DNA from: CAYVVD01 sp964454975
GTDB lineage: Bacteria; Bacteroidota; Ignavibacteria; Kapaibacteriales; UBA2268
Direction of reading: 5' to 3'
Assembly (NCBI GenBank): GCA_964454975.1
Contig: CAYVVD010000005.1
Coordinates: 99,650 to 163,649 of the forward strand
DNA: 64,000 nt
Shown: positions 45,002-53,884 of the stretch, piece after piece
Layout: each line of letters opens with the position of its first letter
How positions within the stretch are numbered: position 1 is the first letter of the stretch
Notes under the pieces: model-generated
What the model was told of the DNA's origin: nothing
The model's input: only the letters and a program-made list of their open reading frames with translations
The model's database searches: none
Position numbers and translations under genes: made by a program

Positions 45002-45006
45002 AAAAA

Positions 45007-45021
45007 GGGGGCTTTGCCCCC
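45007..45021 (-). terminator. Terminator between convergent genes
   Basis: GGGGGC (45007-45012) and GCCCCC (45016-45021) form a 6-base GC stem with a 3-base loop. Six A precede it on the plus strand, so on the minus strand a T-run follows the stem. It should end the CDGSH transcript and may slow the plus-strand transcript as well. Confidence 0.8.
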
Positions 45022-45026
45022 TATAA

Positions 45027-45269
45027 CTAAAGCTCTTTATGTGTGTCGTCGCAGTATGGCTTATGTTGGGTGCGTTTGCAACCGCACAAACGCAATGTTT
45101 TCTCCCTTTTTAATACCAACATTACCGGTTCAAAACCAACTTTTGTTTTGTGGGTTCCGTCGCAAAAGGGCTGTTTTTTTGAACCGCCACATGCACACCA
45201 CCAATGCTCGCCAGGCTCCAATGTAACTTCGTAATATCCTTTTCTTGGCAATTCAGATTCCGGCATCAT
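45027..45269 (-). CDS. Tandem CDGSH iron-sulfur protein
   Basis: The 80-residue protein contains two CDGSH motifs. The first is CACGGSKKQPFCDGTH (Cys25, Cys27, Cys36, His40). The second is CGCKRTQHKPYCDDTH (Cys62, Cys64, Cys73, His77), with Asp replacing the usual Gly. Each should bind a [2Fe-2S] cluster with three Cys and one His, as in mitoNEET and its two-motif relatives. The protein is soluble and likely acts in electron transfer or cluster handling. It lies downstream of argS on the same strand, with a palindrome at 45313-45336 between them. Confidence 0.95.
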   Translation of the reverse strand: MMPESELPRKGYYEVTLEPGEHWWCACGGSKKQPFCDGTHKTKVGFEPVMLVLKREKTLRLCGCKRTQHKPYCDDTHKEL

Positions 45270-45312
45270 CCCTCCGGTTTTTAAATGAAAACATCTTTGT
45301 ATTTGTACGAAG

Positions 45313-45336
45313 TGTAATAAAGCATATTTTATTACA
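45313..45336. promoter_or_regulatory. Palindrome at the argS stop, upstream of the CDGSH gene
   Basis: TGTAATAAA (45313-45321) and TTTATTACA (45328-45336) form a perfect 9-base inverted repeat with a 6-base spacer. The right arm includes the argS stop codon. It is 44 bases from the CDGSH start. No T-run follows, so an operator or processing hairpin is as likely as a terminator. Confidence 0.4.
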
Positions 45337-46972
45337 TCCTCTCCGGAGCTGTCACACCTAATATAGTCAACCCGTTCTTTATTACTTTTTGGGTTGCTTC
45401 TGCAAGTGCAAACCGCCCGTTCATCACTTCGTCAGACTCGCCGATTATTCGGCAGTTGTGGTAAAATACATGGAAAGCGCCTGCAAGCTCCCGCAGGTAA
45501 TCGGCAAGTATATGAGGTTCATACTTCCTTCCAGCAACCCTGACCAATTCTTCAAAAATTATTAGCTTCTTGATAAGTGCAAATTCACTTTCATGTGTGA
45601 ATGAAATTTTATTCAGTTCGATATTGGGTTCTATTCCTCTTTGTAGTGCCATATCAAATATTGAGCAGATACGCGCATGAGCATACTGCAGGTAGAACAC
45701 CGGGTTCTTCTCGCTTTGCTCCCTTGCAAGCGTAAGGTCAAATTCCAGGTGCGTAGATGCTGCCCGCATTATCAGGAAGAACCGGACTACGTCCTCACCT
45801 ACCTCGTCGAGTAAGTCGTCAAGTGTATAATTCTTACCTGTGCGTTTGGACATTTTTACCTGCTCGCCGCCCTCAGTTAGTGTCACAAACTGATGGATAA
45901 GAACTGCTACTTTGCTTTTGTCATACCCAAGAGCTTCTACACCGGCGAGTACATCCGGGACTGTCGCAATATGGTCGGAACCAAATACATCTATTATAAG
46001 CTCAAAGCCTCGCCTGAATTTTTCCCTGTGGTATGCAATGTCAGGCAAGCGATATGTAGGTTCACCTGTTGATTTTACAATAACCCTGTCATCTTCAAGA
46101 CCCATTTCTGATAGTTTCAGCCAGACAGCCCCATCCTTCTCATAGGACATCCCCTTTTCTTTGAAGATACTCAGAATCTCTTCTATTTTTCCTTCACTAT
46201 AAAGTGAATCTTCATTGTAGAATACATCCTGTTCAATTTTCAGGCGTTTCAATGTTTTTTCAATCTTTGCAAAACACCACTTCTCACCGAATATCCTGAA
46301 TATATCAAGGTTTTCCTTTGTTGCTTCTTTAAGTGTATCGGAATGTTGCTCGTGTAATTGACCAGCGATTTCTTTTACATATTCGCCACGGTAGCCATCT
46401 TCAGGAAATTCAAAGGAATCATCAAAATATAGCTGTATATACCTTGCGTAAATTGAATTAGCAAGGTTGTTCATCTGGTTACCTGCATTGTTGAAATAGT
46501 ATTCGCGTGTAACATTATGGCCCAACCATTCCAACAGGGTTGCAACAGTATCCCCGATAACTGCATTCCTGCCATGTCCGAGATGCAGCAATCCGGTGGG
46601 ATTAACACTAACGTACTCAACATTGGTTTTTATACCGGCTCCAAGCTCCTGCCTGCCGATGTTTTCCCCTTTTTCGAGAATAGCTTTGAGGCATTTGCCG
46701 TAAAATGAATCTGAAAATTTAAAATTAATAAATCCCGCCCCGGCAATATTGATATCAATGATAATAAGCGAATCATATTCAAGCTTTGATATTATCTCAG
46801 TAGCAATTTCTCGTGGCTTTTTGCCGAGCTTGCCGGCAAGTTGCATTGCAATATTGGTAGAAAGGTCTCCATGCAGGGGATTTTTGGGAATTTCAAAGAT
46901 AAGTTCGGCCTTTGGCGCATACATTTGCGCCAGTACTTTTTCAAAAATACCGGCCAGGTATTCTTTTTGCAT
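45332..46972 (-). CDS. argS: Arginyl-tRNA synthetase
   Basis: The 546-residue protein is a class I synthetase of ordinary length. The N-terminal additional domain (about 1-85) is followed by the ATP site HLGH (130-133) in PTGLLHLGHGRN, the second signature VKMSKRTGKNYTL, and the C-terminal DALR anticodon domain (about 420-546), ending in ITAPERM-like TVTAPERM-type sequence typical of ArgS. It charges tRNA-Arg. rsfS lies 11 bases upstream on the same strand, so the two may share a transcript. Confidence 0.97.
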   Translation of the reverse strand: MQKEYLAGIFEKVLAQMYAPKAELIFEIPKNPLHGDLSTNIAMQLAGKLGKKPREIATEIISKLEYDSLIIIDINIAGAGFINFKFSDSFYGKCLKAILEKGENIGRQELGAGIKTNVEYVSVNPTGLLHLGHGRNAVIGDTVATLLEWLGHNVTREYYFNNAGNQMNNLANSIYARYIQLYFDDSFEFPEDGYRGEYVKEIAGQLHEQHSDTLKEATKENLDIFRIFGEKWCFAKIEKTLKRLKIEQDVFYNEDSLYSEGKIEEILSIFKEKGMSYEKDGAVWLKLSEMGLEDDRVIVKSTGEPTYRLPDIAYHREKFRRGFELIIDVFGSDHIATVPDVLAGVEALGYDKSKVAVLIHQFVTLTEGGEQVKMSKRTGKNYTLDDLLDEVGEDVVRFFLIMRAASTHLEFDLTLAREQSEKNPVFYLQYAHARICSIFDMALQRGIEPNIELNKISFTHESEFALIKKLIIFEELVRVAGRKYEPHILADYLRELAGAFHVFYHNCRIIGESDEVMNGRFALAEATQKVIKNGLTILGVTAPERM

Positions 46973-46983
46973 TTTTGCTCCGC

Positions 46984-47400
46984 TTAGAAATTTACTTTTA
47001 TTTCTTCGTAACCAACCTTAATCATGCTGTCATCACTATCCAGGCCAAAGAAATCGGCATCGCCCCAAAGCTTTTCAAGGCGGTAATATTCACGGGTTTC
47101 TTTTAGCATAATATGTACAACAACATCGAAGAAATCAAGTATAACCCAATCCCTGTGATCTAAACCTTCAATTTTCGGCTTGGATATTTCAGCAAAACGA
47201 ACACGCTTTTCGATTTCATCGACTATTGCCTTCACCTGGACGTCGCTAGAACAGTCGCAAATGACGAAGAAGTCACATGGCGAGGTTTCAATTGATTTTA
47301 AATCGAGAATAAGGATATCGGAAGCGAGTTTGTCTGATGCGGTTTTTGCACAAAAATGCGCAAGTTCTACTGATGTTAGCGAGAAAGTGTTTTGCTCCAA
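46984..47400 (-). CDS. rsfS: Ribosomal silencing factor RsfS
   Basis: The 138-residue protein matches the RsfS/YbeB/Iojap family: DILILDLKSIETSPCDFFVIC near residue 30, SDVQVKAIVDEIEKRVR, and DHRDWVILDFFDVVVHIMLKE followed by RLEKLWGDA. It binds uL14 on the large subunit and blocks subunit joining when nutrients are scarce. The short tail after the core is unremarkable. It lies between the LytR_C gene and argS on the same strand. Confidence 0.96.
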   Translation of the reverse strand: MEQNTFSLTSVELAHFCAKTASDKLASDILILDLKSIETSPCDFFVICDCSSDVQVKAIVDEIEKRVRFAEISKPKIEGLDHRDWVILDFFDVVVHIMLKETREYYRLEKLWGDADFFGLDSDDSMIKVGYEEIKVNF

Positions 47401-47492
47401 ATATACTCCTGAATTATTTTAAACCCTCTGCTAATATATGACTTAGAGTGAATTATTCAAAATTCACTTTCTAACATAATAACACTAAAAAC

Positions 47493-47551
47493 AAAAAAAA
47501 GTTCCATAAGAGTCTTTTGTTTAGGGTCGGGAAAACAAACTCCTATGGAAC
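47493..47551 (-). terminator. Long hairpin terminator after the LytR_C gene
   Basis: GTTCCATAAGAGT (47501-47513) pairs with ACTCCTATGGAAC (47539-47551) with one mismatch, and the stem can continue through TTTTGTTT and AAAACAAA toward the loop. On the minus strand the stem is followed by eight T (47500-47493). It lies 26 bases after the LytR_C gene stop and upstream of rsfS. Confidence 0.8.
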
Positions 47552-47576
47552 CCGGGTCATGGAAAACATTTATTCG

Positions 47577-48017
47577 TTATTCTTTAAAAGGGCTTAACTC
47601 CTTATAATCGCTGCCAATTACGATAGTAGCTCTTAAAAATAGCATTGAGTCAATATCCGTTTCTACCATATCTTCGGACAGACCCATTACATAAGCTACT
47701 TTTTGTGATGAAAGTGTATCACCAAGCCTGTCAATGACAAATGAGTGTTCGGTTTTCTTCCTAAAGTTGCCAATTTCAACAACATCGAAACCTCTCGAAC
47801 GCATAAAGTTTTTGGTTTTAGCCGCAAGTCCATTAACACCGCAAGCATTCATTATATTTACCTGGATTACACGTTCTACAGTCTGGGATGGTATATCCCT
47901 GTCAAGTTCCGGATCTACCCTATCAATAACAAACATCTGGAAAACGAATGATGAAAGCAGCAATACGAGAGCTATTGCCAGTAATCCAATAATTGTATAG
48001 TTTAACCACTTTAACAT
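47577..48017 (-). CDS. LytR C-terminal domain protein with membrane anchor
   Basis: The 146-residue protein has one membrane helix (about 7-31) and then a LytR_C domain: VIQVNIMNACGVNGLAAKTKNFMRSRGFDVVEIGNF, typical of these modules, with the ending IVIGSDYKEL. The domain is usually found at the C-terminus of LytR-CpsA-Psr proteins, but here it stands alone. It faces the periplasm. Function is unknown, though envelope or peptidoglycan work is plausible. It is divergent from guanine deaminase, with 44 bases between starts, and is followed by a strong terminator. Confidence 0.88.
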   Translation of the reverse strand: MLKWLNYTIIGLLAIALVLLLSSFVFQMFVIDRVDPELDRDIPSQTVERVIQVNIMNACGVNGLAAKTKNFMRSRGFDVVEIGNFRKKTEHSFVIDRLGDTLSSQKVAYVMGLSEDMVETDIDSMLFLRATIVIGSDYKELSPFKE

Positions 48018-48061
48018 ATTTATCCTTTAATTTCAAGTTATCTAATCAATTGGTGTGCCAA

Positions 48062-49327
48062 ATGGACAGAAGCATAAGTGGTATAATCATCAACCCTTTA
48101 GGGCCGGACAAATTTGAAGTGATGATGAATGGAAGAATTGTATGGGACGAAAAGGGGATAATCCTGAATGTTAGCAATGATTCCATCTATAGTAATGGAA
48201 CAAACATAATAATTCCGGGTTTAATTGACCTTCATACGCACCTGGTGCAATTCCCGGTAATAGGTATAGGAAAAGGTAAGCTTCTCCCCTGGCTTGAAAA
48301 ATATATTTACCCGCAAGAGATAAAATTTAATGCTATGGATTATTCGAGTAAAATATCAAAGTTGTTTTTTGATGAATTAATTGCTAACGGTACCACAACT
48401 GCTTTTTTATTCACTGCCACTAACATTGAAACTGCGGATATAGCATTTGAATATGCCGGGAAAGCTGGAATCAGAGCATATATAGGCAATAGTTGGATGG
48501 ATATGAATGCTCCAGGCGAGTTGTTATATCCTGTAGAATATTATAGAGACTCTGCTATTAAAATGATTGGAAAATGGCACGGGAAAAACGAGGGCAGATT
48601 GAATTATATCGTTTCACCTCGTTACGCCGGTTCTTGTTCGGAACCTTTGATGCAGTCTGCATCGTGTATTGCTGAACAACACGATTTAATGATCCAGACT
48701 CATTTAGCAGAAAATAAGGATGAGCTTGGATTGATTAAGAGTATATTTCCGAATCATAAAAATTATCTCGATGTATATTTCTCAAATGGATTAGTCGGAA
48801 GTAATACCATCTTTGCACATTGCCTCTACCTTGATGAATCAGAGCTGAAAATCCTCGCTGAATTAGGAGCCGGCGTTGCTCACTGCCCAACTTCAAACAG
48901 GTTTCTCGGAAGCGGAATAATGTCTGCAAAACATTACATTGAAATGGGGTTAAATATCGGAATGGGAACTGATATTGCGGGAGGATACTCACTCTCAGTC
49001 CTGAATGAAGCCAGGGAAGCAATTGAAAATTCAAAATATCTGAATCACTTCAGCAGAGGCAGTGAAAATGAGATCTCTGTTGAAAATGCATTCTACCTTT
49101 CGACACTTGGGGCTGCAAAAACAATAGGGTTAGATGATAAAATCGGTTCATTGGAAAGAACAAAGGAAGCAGATTTTGCAGTGTTTGATATTAATATTGA
49201 AGATTTGGAATCTATTCTAAAACCAGAAGATTTGCTTTCAATTCTATTATATAAGTATCCAGGGAAGGCGAAGAGTGTTTACAGCTGTGGCAAATTGATA
49301 TATTCTCAATCTTCTTTGAAAAGGTGA
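48062..49327 (+). CDS. guaD: Guanine deaminase (amidohydrolase family)
   Basis: ATG 48062 gives 421 residues; a longer frame to 47993 overlaps the divergent gene. The amidohydrolase metal site is complete: His58 and His60 in PGLIDLHTHL, His in QTHLAENKDE, His in FAHCLYL and Asp in MGTDIAGGYS. The combination KLLPWLEKYIYPQE, LAENKDE followed by SIFPNHKNYLDVY, and AHCPTSNRFLGSG is that of guanine deaminase, which converts guanine to xanthine and ammonia. A signal peptide is absent. The 3' end overlaps the converging sigma gene by 22 bases. Confidence 0.92.
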   Translation: MDRSISGIIINPLGPDKFEVMMNGRIVWDEKGIILNVSNDSIYSNGTNIIIPGLIDLHTHLVQFPVIGIGKGKLLPWLEKYIYPQEIKFNAMDYSSKISKLFFDELIANGTTTAFLFTATNIETADIAFEYAGKAGIRAYIGNSWMDMNAPGELLYPVEYYRDSAIKMIGKWHGKNEGRLNYIVSPRYAGSCSEPLMQSASCIAEQHDLMIQTHLAENKDELGLIKSIFPNHKNYLDVYFSNGLVGSNTIFAHCLYLDESELKILAELGAGVAHCPTSNRFLGSGIMSAKHYIEMGLNIGMGTDIAGGYSLSVLNEAREAIENSKYLNHFSRGSENEISVENAFYLSTLGAAKTIGLDDKIGSLERTKEADFAVFDINIEDLESILKPEDLLSILLYKYPGKAKSVYSCGKLIYSQSSLKR

Positions 49328-49926
49328 ACCTGCTTTTTAAGGGCGGCATAAAGTAATTTACGTGCTCTGAAAAGATGCGCTTTTACTGTGCCCAAAGGTA
49401 ATCCAAGCTTTTCGGCAATTTCCTTGTAATCCATTTCAACTTCGTGCCTGAGACGGATAATTTCTTTATAATTATCAGGCAGGTTTTCAATTGCTTCGCT
49501 TATTGCAAGCTTCCGTTCTTCATACAGCACATTGATATCAGGAATATATTCCCTGTCTTCAATTTCATATTCCATTTCTTCATCAGAACTTGGCACCGGG
49601 TTATTGATTGAAATGGTCTGAAAACGCTTTTTACGAAGAAAATCAATGCAAGTATTAGATGTAATCCTATATATCCATGCAGAAAAGGAATAACCAAACT
49701 GGAATTTATCAATCGCTTTGTAAACCTTAATAAAGGCTTCCTGTACCAGATCCTGCACATCATCTTCGTTTTTAATCATTCTCCTGGTTAAAGTAGTAAT
49801 CAGCATCCGGTATTTTTTTTCGAGCTGTGCAAAGTCATTCCTGTTCCCATCCAAAATAGAACGTACAATCTCATTGTCTTCATCCTTTGAACGGTTTTGC
49901 TCTGCTATGTCTTTTCCTGTAGGCAT
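49306..49926 (-). CDS. ECF-type RNA polymerase sigma factor (RpoE/SigW-like)
   Basis: The 206-residue protein has region 2 (about 40-105; DDVQDLVQEAFIKVYKAIDKF then FSAWIYRITSNTCIDFLRKK) and region 4 (about 140-195; NYKEIIRLRHEVEMDYKEIAEKLGLPLGTVKA). The length and motif order are those of the constitutive-like ECF factors common in Bacteroidota relatives. No anti-sigma gene lies beside it, in contrast to the sigma gene at 1002. The upstream gap contains a near-repeat of an ATTGG/CCAAT-type sequence (49965-50012). Confidence 0.95.
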   Translation of the reverse strand: MPTGKDIAEQNRSKDEDNEIVRSILDGNRNDFAQLEKKYRMLITTLTRRMIKNEDDVQDLVQEAFIKVYKAIDKFQFGYSFSAWIYRITSNTCIDFLRKKRFQTISINNPVPSSDEEMEYEIEDREYIPDINVLYEERKLAISEAIENLPDNYKEIIRLRHEVEMDYKEIAEKLGLPLGTVKAHLFRARKLLYAALKKQVHLFKED

Positions 49927-49965
49927 TGAAAACGATTAAACGCTGAATAGAAAGTGAAAATAATC

Positions 49966-50012
49966 AATTAATGGCAAACCAATACAAAAATAATTAATTA
50001 TTGGAAACCAAT
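49966..50012. repeat. Two similar sites upstream of the sigma gene
   Basis: AATTAATGGCAAACCAAT (49966-49983) and AATTATTGGAAACCAAT (49996-50012) are near-identical direct copies about 30 bases apart, each with an inverted TTGG/CCAA core. The spacing of about three helical turns suggests paired regulator sites 40-90 bases before the sigma start, in a 111-base gap. Confidence 0.4.
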
Positions 50013-50037
50013 TAAATTACTAATCGTAAATATAAGT

Positions 50038-51774
50038 TTATGTTGGTTGAGTAATTGGAAGTGTAATTACAAATTCAGTTCCCTGCCCCTTTTTGCTAAA
50101 TAATTCGATTTCGCCATCATGGAGTATAATAATATGCTTAGCAATTGATAGGCCCAGCCCTGTACCACCGACTCTCCTGGATCGGGATTTGTCAACAATA
50201 TAAAACCTCTCAAATATTCTTCTCTGGTCTTCTTCAGGTATTCCCAATCCGGTGTCTTTAATACTTATTCTTGCATATTCACCCATTCTATCAACGTTTA
50301 TGGTAACACCTCCTATATCAGTATATTTAATTGCGTTGTCAATCAGGTTAATAAATACTTGCTCAAGCCTGAATTGGTCACCCTGAATTTTGGGGATTCC
50401 ATTATTCACATTCAATTTTAAAGTTAGTTTTTTTTCAACAAGCTTTGGTATAAAAATTTTGCTGACATTATCGAATGTTTCTTTTAAATCAATATCAGTA
50501 AACATCAGTTTTGTTCCAGCGTGCTCCAGTTCCGATAATGTCAGTAGGTCCTGGACAATGTGAATCAACCTGTTTGTGTGCCTGACTATAATTTTCGAAT
50601 AGTATTTATGTTGCTCATCAGTAAGTTCGTCAGCCAAAGTTTCTGCAAATCCTTTCAAAGCCGTAAGTGGTGTTCGTAATTCATGCGAGACATTAACAAC
50701 AAAGTCTTTTTTGATTTCCTCCAGCTTTTTAATTTCTGTTACATCGTGAAGTAGCAAAACGATTTCATCTTTCGTTTCAATGAAATTAGAGCTAATAATG
50801 AAGAACTGTCCCGAAATTTGAATTTCACGGGAGACAGCTGATCTACGCTTGCTAATCTCTTTAAATATCTTCTTGAATTTTTTCTCTTTAATTATGTCGA
50901 GATAGTTAAGGCCTATAACATTATTTTGCTTGACTATTTTTTTGAATCCCTTGTTTGCATGCAGTACAATTCCTTCTTTTGATAATACAACAAGACCCTC
51001 CCTAATCGTAGTAAAGAGGCTTGTTAATTCTTCTTTCTGACTGGTTACTTTTAGAAACAGCTCTTTGAGTTTTTTCGTCATGAAATTAAAATTGTCAGAA
51101 AGGTCCTTTAATTCATCCCTGCTGGTAATTTTTACTTTTGTTTCAAAGTCTCCTTCAGCAACTCTCTTTGAAGCACTCGAAAGTTTATTAATTGGTGATG
51201 ATATATTTCTGGAGAAAATTAATACCCCAATCAAAGACAAAAACACAACAATAAATGCTACTTCAAGTATCTCGAATCGCAATTCAAAAAGGAGTGTATT
51301 TATCTCAGACAGGAAATAACTGGAACGCGAAACCCCTGCGATATTGCCATCAATTTTAATTGGAATGGCAACATATAACATTTCATCTTTAACAGTTGTG
51401 GAATATCGGAGGGACTGGCCTGTTTTATCATTAAGCGCTTCTACTACTTCCGGCCTTTTCTTGTGGTTTTCCATTTTTTCAGGGTCGTTCTGAGAATCCG
51501 CAAGAACTACCCCTGATTTGTCAATTATCGTAATTCTTGTATGAATTTCCGATCCGATTTTTTTAACAGTTGAATCCAGCTCGTAAATCTTTTTTTGTTG
51601 AATCAGCTGCCTAATTTCAGGTTGTAATGTTAGATTTATGTTTTTTAAGTCGCGTGCAAAAAAATCGAGATAGTGAGTCCTGATGGTTTTAAATGAGAAA
51701 TATAGAATCAAACCTGTGAGAACGATTATAATGATTAAATATCCTGCGAATATTTTTGTTGAAAGCAGGCGCAT
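50038..51774 (-). CDS. PhoR-like sensor histidine kinase
   Basis: The 578-residue kinase has membrane helices at about 8-28 and 166-188 enclosing a periplasmic sensor, a HAMP domain (about 190-240), a PAS-like region (about 250-345) and a HisKA/HATPase module. The phospho-accepting His364 is in VNVSHELRTPLTALKGFAE. The N, G1, F and G2 boxes (DTGLGIPEEDQRRIFERFY, then GGTGLGLSIAKHI) are intact. The domain order is that of PhoR. Its signal is not evident. It begins 6 bases after the response-regulator gene, its obvious partner. Confidence 0.93.
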   Translation of the reverse strand: MRLLSTKIFAGYLIIIIVLTGLILYFSFKTIRTHYLDFFARDLKNINLTLQPEIRQLIQQKKIYELDSTVKKIGSEIHTRITIIDKSGVVLADSQNDPEKMENHKKRPEVVEALNDKTGQSLRYSTTVKDEMLYVAIPIKIDGNIAGVSRSSYFLSEINTLLFELRFEILEVAFIVVFLSLIGVLIFSRNISSPINKLSSASKRVAEGDFETKVKITSRDELKDLSDNFNFMTKKLKELFLKVTSQKEELTSLFTTIREGLVVLSKEGIVLHANKGFKKIVKQNNVIGLNYLDIIKEKKFKKIFKEISKRRSAVSREIQISGQFFIISSNFIETKDEIVLLLHDVTEIKKLEEIKKDFVVNVSHELRTPLTALKGFAETLADELTDEQHKYYSKIIVRHTNRLIHIVQDLLTLSELEHAGTKLMFTDIDLKETFDNVSKIFIPKLVEKKLTLKLNVNNGIPKIQGDQFRLEQVFINLIDNAIKYTDIGGVTINVDRMGEYARISIKDTGLGIPEEDQRRIFERFYIVDKSRSRRVGGTGLGLSIAKHIIILHDGEIELFSKKGQGTEFVITLPITQPT

Positions 51775-51780
51775 AGAGGC

Positions 51781-52515
51781 TTATTCCTCTATTTTATATC
51801 CTACACCGCGGATATTCTTAATGTAAGCTCCTGCACTTCCAAGTTTCTCTCTCATGTTTTTTATATGCACGTCCACAGTCCTATCGAGAACGCCTTTGTC
51901 GTATGCGCCAAGGAAATCAAGAATCTGGTCTCGCGCATAAACCCAGCCTTTTCTTTCTGCCAGGAGTTTCAAAATCCTAAATTCGGTTGATGTCAGGTCT
52001 ACTTTCTGACTGTCAACATGCGTTTCGTATTTTTGGAGGTCAATTTCCAGCAAATCACCAACTTTAATTTTTTGAGATTTAAGCCCGGAATCATTCCTGC
52101 GCAATACTGCTTTTACCCTGGCAACCAATTCCCTTGGGGAAAATGGTTTGGTAATATAATCATCTGCACCAAGTTCAAGACCTAGAATTTTCTCCATCTC
52201 ATCGCTGCGCGCAGTAAGCATAATAACAGGAATCGAGGAAAACTTATCTTCTTTTTTCATGTATTTGCATACTTCAAATCCGTCAGAATCCGGCAGCATC
52301 AGGTCAAGGACAACCAAATCCGGTTCATTTGTTTTAAGAAATTTGAAGAAACTGTCGCCATCTTCAAATTGCCTGGTTTTAAAACCTGCTTTCTGAAGGT
52401 GCAGAGCAACAAGCTCAAGGATATCCGGCTCATCATCAACAACAGCTACTAATTTTGAACTGTTTTTTTTCAAGGGTGGTATGCTCTCAGCATTTTCACG
52501 GTTTCTTTCCTTCAT
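51781..52515 (-). CDS. OmpR/PhoB-family response regulator
   Basis: The 244-residue protein has a receiver domain (about 22-135) with the acidic pair in VVDDEPD, phospho-acceptor Asp71 in LVVLDLMLP, Thr in IMLTARS and Lys in YITKPFSP. A winged-helix OmpR domain follows (about 150-240; FRILKLLAERKGWVYARDQIL, VDVHIKNMREKLG). An unusual basic 20-residue N-terminal extension precedes the receiver. It is the first gene of the two-component pair and lies 22 bases after the hydrolase stop. Confidence 0.95.
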   Translation of the reverse strand: MKERNRENAESIPPLKKNSSKLVAVVDDEPDILELVALHLQKAGFKTRQFEDGDSFFKFLKTNEPDLVVLDLMLPDSDGFEVCKYMKKEDKFSSIPVIMLTARSDEMEKILGLELGADDYITKPFSPRELVARVKAVLRRNDSGLKSQKIKVGDLLEIDLQKYETHVDSQKVDLTSTEFRILKLLAERKGWVYARDQILDFLGAYDKGVLDRTVDVHIKNMREKLGSAGAYIKNIRGVGYKIEE

Positions 52516-52537
52516 AGCGTACCTGTGGATTATGAAT

Positions 52538-53884
52538 CTACTTTATTGTTTTAATCCAGTTTGCAATGTAAATAATTACTTCCAAATCTACATTAGAGGC
52601 TTCGTTATATTCTTCGGGCTTTGAAATGCCATACCCGGGTATAAATAAGTGATTTAATTTTTCAAACATGTTAAATTCAAAATTATTCTTGCCAGAAAGG
52701 CTTTCTTTAAGAATATGGTAGTCTTCCGTTGTTACCTGGTAATCTCTCATCCCTTGTAAGATCAATACAGGGCGTGACATTCTCTTAAAGCTGCCAGGAA
52801 TATCATACTCCAGCATTTCTGTCCAGTAATTTGCCGGAATATTTAAGGGTAAAGAATCTGCGGGAGAGTTTTTATTAAATTCCGACCCTCGCAAATACTC
52901 CAGCTTTTTATTCATATCGTCCAGTTCATTTTTCTCATCTTCAGTTAATATACCATCCAGGTTTAAAATATAAGTGTACTGCGATTCTATCAATTTATCC
53001 AATGTTCTGGCTGAAGTTGCAAGGCCAATATACCCTTTCGAAATTTTATCCAATTCAGCTATCAGGGGTAGCGACATTGCCCCGAGACTATGACCAAGAA
53101 TAAAAATGCTGTTTTTATTGACCTTATTCTGTTTTGAAAGAAATTTTGCAGCTTCTACAGCATCCTGGATTGTTTCATTATACAGCGTAGTTTCAATATC
53201 GCCTTCAGCAAATTCATCGTTATATTCGTATGTGCGTTTATCATAGCGCAATACAACGACGCCTCTTGTAGCAAGCCCCCATGCAATATCCCTGAAAGGT
53301 TTATTGGAACCGACCGTTTCATCCATGTCGTGCGGGCCGCTGCCATGCACCAGTACTACTGCAGGAAAAGGGCCTTTGCCGGAAGGAATGCATAATTTCC
53401 CCTGAAGCTCCCACTCCTCTAATCCAAATTTAATATCAATTTCATCAAAGTCATTTCGGTTTGTATAATCAGGTTCTTTAAATTCACTTGCCGATGCCAG
53501 AGAAAAAAAGAATCCGGCAATTTTGTGGGACGTATCAATAGTTATTCTTGCATTCAGATTTCCTCGCCTGAACTGAAGCAAATTATCAGTCTTAGTCATT
53601 CCCTGGTAGGGATTGATAGTTGTCGTTTTAATGCGGCTGAAATCACCATATTGGTCGAGTATGCCTTCCCAGATTTGTTCGATCTGCTCTTCACTTATCT
53701 TAGATTGAACAATTTTATCACACATTTCCCATGCTTCTTCGTAATTATGTCTTTTGAGATTCTCAATAAAATTTCGTGCGATATTTAATTCTACACTTTG
53801 TTCATGCTCATTAATAGCAAGCAGAAAGTTACCTGATGCCAGAAGGAACACAAAAACTAATTTAGATATCGAGGTTTTTAACAT
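52538..53884 (-). CDS. DUF3887-alpha/beta hydrolase secreted esterase/peptidase
   Basis: ATG 53884 gives a signal peptide (residues 1-23) and 448 residues; it overlaps the end of gyrB by 23 bases, and two earlier in-frame starts (ATG 53893, TTG 53902) are possible. A DUF3887 domain (about 30-125) precedes the hydrolase with oxyanion-hole region LVHGSGPHDMDETVG, nucleophile Ser266 in LGHSLGAMSL, an Asp in QGMRDYQV and His in KLNHLFIPG. Such proteins act on small esters or peptides in the periplasm. It is the gene between gyrB and the two-component pair. Confidence 0.9.
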   Translation of the reverse strand: MLKTSISKLVFVFLLASGNFLLAINEHEQSVELNIARNFIENLKRHNYEEAWEMCDKIVQSKISEEQIEQIWEGILDQYGDFSRIKTTTINPYQGMTKTDNLLQFRRGNLNARITIDTSHKIAGFFFSLASASEFKEPDYTNRNDFDEIDIKFGLEEWELQGKLCIPSGKGPFPAVVLVHGSGPHDMDETVGSNKPFRDIAWGLATRGVVVLRYDKRTYEYNDEFAEGDIETTLYNETIQDAVEAAKFLSKQNKVNKNSIFILGHSLGAMSLPLIAELDKISKGYIGLATSARTLDKLIESQYTYILNLDGILTEDEKNELDDMNKKLEYLRGSEFNKNSPADSLPLNIPANYWTEMLEYDIPGSFKRMSRPVLILQGMRDYQVTTEDYHILKESLSGKNNFEFNMFEKLNHLFIPGYGISKPEEYNEASNVDLEVIIYIANWIKTIK

